A DNA stretch of 8,391 bases from Candidatus Daviesbacteria bacterium (GTDB taxonomy: Bacteria; Patescibacteriota; Microgenomatia; Daviesbacterales; UBA10151), in contig DOWS01000023.1 in assembly GCA_003519445.1 (NCBI GenBank), forward strand, positions 1 to 8,391, read 5' to 3'. The translations under genes were made by a program, and so were the position numbers. Numbering within the stretch: the stretch's first letter is position 1; the number at the start of each line of letters is the position of its first letter. The notes beneath the pieces are model-generated. The model was not told the origin of the DNA and made no database searches. It worked only from the letters and a program-made list of their open reading frames with translations. Below, piece by piece: positions 5,556-8,391 of the stretch.

Positions 5556-6611
5556 ATGGCCGAAATAACTGTTGCTTTGCCCCAGCCGCCCATAAGTGAG
5601 GTTCCCGGCCGGAAAATGGAGCATTTTCGTGAAGAATTGGTGGGTGTGTCTGTCCATCTTAAGGGAGGGGAGCAGAATTTTTCCTTTGCCCTGATGATTG
5701 ATCCAAATGATCCCAAGGGCGAGCGGATTATCAATCTGCCTGATTCCCGCCCTGACAAAAATATCTTAAATGCAGATCAATGGCAACGGGTTGGTATTTT
5801 GCAACAGGAGAATGAGGGTAAGGGTGATTTTCTTGTTGTAACTATTGGTGAGATACAGCGGAGAGTTTCTAAGGCAGAGTTGAAAAGACAATCTTCTAAG
5901 GTGTGGTTAAATCAGACTAAAGGGTTTGAGGTGTTGGATTTTGATCCTAAAACGCATGAAGTTATTATTCACCAGATTAACCGTTTGGCTCCTCCCGTAG
6001 CCCGGGTTGTGGAGACAAAAAAATCCGGATGGGGCAAAAGGATTATTGATATTGTTCCTCCAATTGCCATTGGTCTTTCGCCAGCCCCCATATTGGAAGA
6101 TCCTGCAGTTCGGCCGCCTATCATTGAAGAGCAGCCGGCAGGGTTGCCTTCCGAAGAGGCATTTACAGAAAGAGTTTTTCCCCTGCCCGAAACAGAAACC
6201 CCGGAACTTGATGAGTCTCTCCGCTGTCTGGCAACAAAAGAGTTTGTTATTAAAGCCGGAGGCAGTTTAACCCGGGCCTTGGTGGAAGTAAACGGGCTGG
6301 GGCGATACTTGAACGATGAGGCTAAATTGGATAAGGACCAGCTCTATAAAGATCTAATGTGTCTGATTGCCCGACCGGAAAACCTGACTGCTTTGCAAGA
6401 ATCCGATCCTAAAATAGCAGATCTTTTACAAGCTTTAAACAGCCAAGAGTCAAGAAATTTAATCGGGCCGCTCACTGCCGATATGCTGTCTGAAGCTTTA
6501 GCCAAACTGAATACCAATGATCCTGCCCGCAGGCATCTTTCTGATCAGCTGGTAATTGTCCAGCCCGGCCAAACTATCCAGGTACCTCAATTTAGCTACC
6601 CGGGGGAGTAA
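5556..6611 (+). CDS. Hypothetical protein, 351 aa, function unknown
   Basis: I do not recognise a family. The product starts MAEITVALPQPP. Residues about 10-150 look like a globular, beta-rich domain (VSVHLKGGEQNFSFALMIDP, GDFLVVTIGEIQRRVSKAEL, GFEVLDFDPKTHEVIIH). Residues about 165-220 are a Pro/Glu-rich linker. Residues about 225-335 are helical (LTRALVEVNGLGRYLNDEAKLDKDQLY and so on) with little hydrophobicity. The tail LVIVQPGQTIQVP faintly recalls the start of a LysM repeat but is too short to call one. There is no signal peptide or transmembrane helix. ATG 5556 is chosen over TTG 5532 from the promoter position. It is divergent from the GH1 operon with only 53 nt between start codons, so the two may be co-regulated. 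It converges on the tRNA-Trp, 19 nt away. Confidence 0.75.
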   Translation: MAEITVALPQPPISEVPGRKMEHFREELVGVSVHLKGGEQNFSFALMIDPNDPKGERIINLPDSRPDKNILNADQWQRVGILQQENEGKGDFLVVTIGEIQRRVSKAELKRQSSKVWLNQTKGFEVLDFDPKTHEVIIHQINRLAPPVARVVETKKSGWGKRIIDIVPPIAIGLSPAPILEDPAVRPPIIEEQPAGLPSEEAFTERVFPLPETETPELDESLRCLATKEFVIKAGGSLTRALVEVNGLGRYLNDEAKLDKDQLYKDLMCLIARPENLTALQESDPKIADLLQALNSQESRNLIGPLTADMLSEALAKLNTNDPARRHLSDQLVIVQPGQTIQVPQFSYPGE

Positions 6612-6630
6612 ATTTAAGAGAAAGCCAATT

Positions 6631-6704
6631 TGGCAGGGGCGGGAGGAGTCGAACCTCCAGTCCGGGATTTGGAGTCCCGTGGTTTACCGTTAACCGACGC
6701 CCCT
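6631..6704 (-). tRNA. tRNA-Trp (CCA anticodon), complete, with encoded 3' CCA
   Basis: A full cloverleaf can be drawn on the minus strand. The acceptor AGGGGCG pairs over 7 bp with CGCCCCT. The D stem is GGTT/AACC. The anticodon stem CGGGA/TCCCG encloses loop CTCCAAA, with CCA at positions 34-36. The variable loop is GACT, and the T stem GGAGG/CCTCC has loop TTCGACT. The discriminator is G and the terminal CCA is encoded. The CCA anticodon reads UGG only, consistent with TGA as stop. Its first 15 nt overlap the 3' end of the upstream ORF on the same strand, and its own promoter lies inside that ORF. Confidence 0.95.
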
Positions 6705-7352
6705 TTGTACAAAAGTATTGTAGATTGTGGTCAGTTCTTTTGCAACTTTAGCGTCATAGTAGCTTACTGATACACAACCAGAGTAATTCACATGCTTCCG
6801 CTTACCAGTATTAGGTTTTAAGTATGATCTATGAAATTGCTTAAAAGGAATTTTAGTGACCTTTTTCCAAAAGTTCTTTTGCTTTTTTTCAAGGTGATAT
6901 TCATGTAGGTGCATGAGAATTCTTAGCTTGGATTCATCAATTTTAAAACCTATTCTTAATAGATTAAGAAATAACCTTATTAAAGAGGGGTCTGAATTTG
7001 TAAATTTAACTGATGTGGTACTTTTAGAGCCTTCACACCAAAAGAGGAGCGCACAACATAGTTTACATATCTCCGGAGTTATTAAGATTCTTGATAATAA
7101 TTGAGTAGCTTCATTATTTAAAATCTTTTGTTGTACAACCCTTTTCTTATGTGCAGTCTCCATACTTTTATATTGTCCTAAAATTCTGCGTTTTTTTAAT
7201 CTTTCTTGGGCTCTTGAGGATAGTAAAATACCACTAAGCCACATGGAGGAGGTGCTCTTTGCAATATTAAAAATTTTTGCAATTTCTTTAATAGAGTAAC
7301 CCTGTTTCCTTAAGTGCGTAGCTTTTTCCTTAACTTCTATTCGATAAGCCAT
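6690..7352 (-). CDS. HTH protein with homing-endonuclease-like (LAGLIDADG-type) domain
   Basis: The 220-residue basic protein has an N-terminal helix-turn-helix at about residues 5-42 (KATHLRKQGYSIKEIAKIFNIAKSTSSMWL), the resolvase/transposase-like type. Residues about 95-212 (LLFWCEGSKS, VKFTNSDPSLIRLFLNLLR, HLHEYH, SYLKPNTGKRKHVNY, GCVSVSYYDAKVAKEL) resemble a widespread HTH-linked family that I place with LAGLIDADG-like endonucleases from memory. A classic LAGLIDADG string is not present, so nuclease activity is uncertain. The gene is A+T rich with many AGA and ATA-type codons, unlike the operon genes, suggesting transfer. It lies between a tRNA-Trp 5' half and a complete tRNA-Trp; its last codons (QRGVG, TAA) are made of tRNA sequence. 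A perfect TTGACA promoter precedes it and there is no Shine-Dalgarno. Confidence 0.8.
   Translation of the reverse strand: MAYRIEVKEKATHLRKQGYSIKEIAKIFNIAKSTSSMWLSGILLSSRAQERLKKRRILGQYKSMETAHKKRVVQQKILNNEATQLLSRILITPEICKLCCALLFWCEGSKSTTSVKFTNSDPSLIRLFLNLLRIGFKIDESKLRILMHLHEYHLEKKQKNFWKKVTKIPFKQFHRSYLKPNTGKRKHVNYSGCVSVSYYDAKVAKELTTIYNTFVQRGVG
6717..6745 (-). promoter_or_regulatory. Promoter of the complete tRNA-Trp, inside the upstream ORF
   Basis: Read on the minus strand, the -35 is TTGCAA (6740-6745), the spacer is 17 nt, and the -10 is TACAAT (6717-6722), ending 12 nt before the tRNA 5' end at 6704. Both hexamers and the spacing are identical to those upstream of the truncated tRNA-Trp, which makes chance unlikely. 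Confidence 0.6.
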
Positions 7353-7365
7353 AGGTTGTATAACT

Positions 7366-7395
7366 ATATTAGATGGTTTGATTTTAATTTGTCAA
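7366..7395 (-). promoter_or_regulatory. Promoter of the HTH/endonuclease-like ORF
   Basis: Read on the minus strand, the -35 is a perfect TTGACA (7390-7395), the spacer is 18 nt, and the -10 is TAATAT (7366-7371), followed by 13 nt to ATG 7352. The expected transcript would have a leader of only a few bases. It lies immediately inside the breakpoint of the tRNA half, so it came with the inserted DNA. Confidence 0.6.
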
Positions 7396-7403
7396 CGAGG
7401 AAA

Positions 7404-7442
7404 TTTTGGAGACCAGTGCTCTACCAGTTGAGCTACACGCCT
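7404..7442 (-). pseudogene. 5' half of a tRNA-Trp gene, broken after the anticodon loop
   Basis: On the minus strand the sequence matches tRNA positions 1 to about 39: acceptor AGGCGTG, TA at 8-9, D arm GCTC-AACTGGTA-GAGC, anticodon stem CTGGT and loop CTCCAAA with anticodon CCA. It then changes abruptly to unrelated DNA (TTTCCTC) where the 3' anticodon stem ACCAG should be. No T arm or matching 3' acceptor (CACGCCT) occurs anywhere in the window. It is a different tRNA-Trp from the complete one, with a distinct D arm and anticodon stem. Confidence 0.85.
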
Positions 7443-7453
7443 AAATCTATTCA

Positions 7454-7482
7454 ATTGTACTTTAAGGCATCTTTAGTTGCAA
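7454..7482 (-). promoter_or_regulatory. Surviving promoter of the truncated tRNA-Trp
   Basis: Read on the minus strand, the -35 is TTGCAA (7477-7482), the spacer is 17 nt, and the -10 is TACAAT (7454-7459), ending 11 nt before the tRNA half. TTGCAA is its own reverse complement and also serves as the -35 of the divergent 214-aa gene. Confidence 0.6.
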
Positions 7483-7505
7483 ATGAGTTTCCTGTGGGGT
7501 AAAAT
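7477..7505 (+). promoter_or_regulatory. Promoter of the 214-aa gene
   Basis: The -35 is TTGCAA (7477-7482, 4 of 6 and self-complementary), the spacer is 17 nt, and the -10 is TAAAAT (7500-7505). ATG 7515 follows after 9 nt. It shares its -35 with the minus-strand tRNA promoter. Confidence 0.5.
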
Positions 7506-7514
7506 CTCAAAAAT

Positions 7515-8159
7515 ATGCGGGATTTGGAAAAAGAGTTAAAAGCAGCTACTTCTGATCAAGATATTCGAGATTTATTCCGAGGAGTTTCTTGTGATTTTTT
7601 TAGAACACATATTAAGGGAGAAGATGCGTTATTAGGGCAGATTGGGCCTGTGGCAAGGCAGGAGGGTTTTCACTATTCTCCCAGACATGCTTTGGAATTT
7701 GCCGAAACTCTAGATAGGCTCGTTCCTATTGGAACTTTAATTGTCCCAACTGTCAGAAAACGCGGAAATCCTTTAAGATACTTTTACTATTTAAATAGCC
7801 ATCAAGAAAGAGTTAGGCTAGCTTTGCATGAAAGCGCTAATTTGCAGGAATTCAAATTGGCAAATCTAGTTTCTCAAATATGTGGTGAGCCTGAAAAGCT
7901 GCCTTTAATTCATGATTTGTATGATCCTGATCAATTTCACCGGACCGCAGTAGCCCTAAGAAAAATAGGTTTGCGTGTCGGTCCCCATAATGTGACAGTG
8001 GAAGGAGTTTTATTACCAGGCTGTACACATACGGTTTTTAGTATGAAAGCATCATTTGGAAGAAATCATGGCAGTTTAAGTTATTTTCACCATACAGGAG
8101 AAGAAGATACTTTACTTGAATTTGCCAAACAAAACTGCCAGAGAAAGAAAAGCATCTAA
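7515..8159 (+). CDS. Hypothetical protein, 214 aa, function unknown
   Basis: I do not recognise a family. It appears soluble, with no signal peptide or membrane helix. The first 45 residues are helical and charged (MRDLEKELKAATSDQDIRDL). The middle is a mixed alpha/beta region (IGTLIVPTVRKRGNPLRYFYYLN, then a helical HESANLQEFKLANLVSQICG). The C-terminal third contains GVLLPGCTHTVFSMKASFGRNHGSLSYFHH, which has clustered His, Cys and Asn residues and could be a binding site, but no known motif matches. It starts at ATG with no Shine-Dalgarno and a promoter 9 nt away. It is transcribed toward rpmG, the two stops overlapping by 4 nt, and divergently from the tRNA-Trp locus. The open frame, promoter and coding-like composition support a real gene. 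Confidence 0.7.
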   Translation: MRDLEKELKAATSDQDIRDLFRGVSCDFFRTHIKGEDALLGQIGPVARQEGFHYSPRHALEFAETLDRLVPIGTLIVPTVRKRGNPLRYFYYLNSHQERVRLALHESANLQEFKLANLVSQICGEPEKLPLIHDLYDPDQFHRTAVALRKIGLRVGPHNVTVEGVLLPGCTHTVFSMKASFGRNHGSLSYFHHTGEEDTLLEFAKQNCQRKKSI

Positions 8160-8329
8160 TCCAGTTTATTTGTTTCCGTATGTTCCGTATGTCGGCGGCA
8201 GTGTTTACAAAATTTACTCAAAGTTAGTTTTTCTTTGCTGTTGATAGTGTTTTTTGAGCTGATGTAATCCCTGTTTTTGCAAACAGAACAAACAAATGCT
8301 ATTAATTTTCTGTTACCTTTTTTTGCCAT
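8156..8329 (-). CDS. rpmG: 50S ribosomal protein L33
   Basis: The 57-residue product starts MAKKGNRKLIAFVCSVCKNR and has the L33 pattern throughout: a first CxxC (CSVC), the NTINSKEKLTLSKF stretch, a second CxxC (CKHC) and the basic RRHTEHTE end. The four cysteines make it the zinc-ribbon (C+) form. It binds 23S rRNA near the E site. The start is ATG 8329. A longer frame from 8365 would add 12 residues, but it passes through the promoter, and L33 normally begins MAKK or similar. It stops at TAG, overlapping the stop of the convergent 214-aa gene. Neighbouring translation genes (for example a tRNA, secE or nusG) often accompany rpmG, but none is visible before the window edge. Confidence 0.95.
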   Translation of the reverse strand: MAKKGNRKLIAFVCSVCKNRDYISSKNTINSKEKLTLSKFCKHCRRHTEHTETNKLD

Positions 8330-8336
8330 AGGGAAC

Positions 8337-8365
8337 AGTATAACATATGTGAGCGAGTATATCAC
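8337..8365 (-). promoter_or_regulatory. Promoter of rpmG
   Basis: Read on the minus strand, the -35 is GTGATA (8360-8365, 4 of 6), the spacer is 17 nt, and the -10 is TATACT (8337-8342, 5 of 6). ATG 8329 follows after 7 nt with no Shine-Dalgarno, so initiation is probably leaderless. Confidence 0.5.
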
Positions 8366-8391
8366 ATCGTGTCCTAGTTCACTACTTTTGA

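Noticed and set aside
6619..6640. GCCAATTTGGC inverted repeat as a terminator for the 351-aa gene or the tRNA
   Set aside because: The stem is 5 bp with a 1-nt centre, overlaps the tRNA CCA end and has no following T run.
6705..7403. A tRNA-Trp with a large intron carrying the endonuclease-like ORF
   Set aside because: The 5' half would need a 3' half with ACCAG and CACGCCT. None is present, and the downstream tRNA is complete by itself with non-matching stems. The junction also lacks the U expected before a group I intron.
1..8391. CRISPR array, insertion sequence or rRNA
   Set aside because: No spaced repeats, transposase with terminal repeats or rRNA signatures were found on reading both strands.

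Overview
The window looks like part of a small-genome bacterium, probably a Patescibacteria/CPR lineage of the Microgenomates type. This is an inference. It rests on moderate-to-low GC, compact single-gene units, tight stop/start overlaps, an HTH plus homing-endonuclease-like ORF beside a tRNA, and several proteins with no recognisable relatives. The code is standard: three TGA stops form ATGA junctions with the next gene, and the tRNA-Trp anticodon is CCA, not TCA.

Left part (1-2020). A plus-strand gene enters from outside the window and encodes a large modular protein ending in a coiled coil and a C-terminal J domain with an intact HPD. It is followed by a tiny lipoprotein-like ORF interrupted by an in-frame TGA. 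Converging on that is an orphan 71-residue minus-strand ORF with its own promoter.

Centre (2020-5502, minus strand). Five genes are tightly coupled in transcription order: a cytoplasmic GH1 beta-glycosidase, a DMT/EamA transporter, an exported clan GH-A-like glycosidase, a two-helix membrane protein and a single-helix membrane protein. The first four are joined by ATGA overlaps; the fifth follows 3 nt later. The arrangement suggests one glycan- or glycoside-handling unit with an exported hydrolase, a carrier, an internal hydrolase and two small membrane proteins. The exported hydrolase carries an in-frame 51-nt insertion made of a palindrome flanked by 13-nt direct repeats.

Right part (5502-8391). 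A divergent plus-strand gene of unknown function starts 53 nt from the GH1 gene, and their promoters interleave. Next comes a tRNA-Trp locus on the minus strand: a truncated 5' half of one tRNA-Trp that keeps its own promoter, then an HTH/homing-endonuclease-like ORF, then a complete and different tRNA-Trp. The ORF runs over the promoter and the first 15 nt of the complete tRNA. An orphan 214-residue protein and ribosomal protein L33 (rpmG) end the window as a convergent pair overlapping by 4 nt.

Across the window, the first genes of transcription units have sigma70-like -35/-10 hexamers placed so that the start codon falls at or within a few bases of the expected transcription start. Initiation therefore looks leaderless. 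Shine-Dalgarno-like sites appear only at some internal operon genes. This rule revises one annotated start (5556 rather than a TTG at 5532) and supports the small ORFs. No CRISPR array, insertion sequence, rRNA or convincing terminator was seen.
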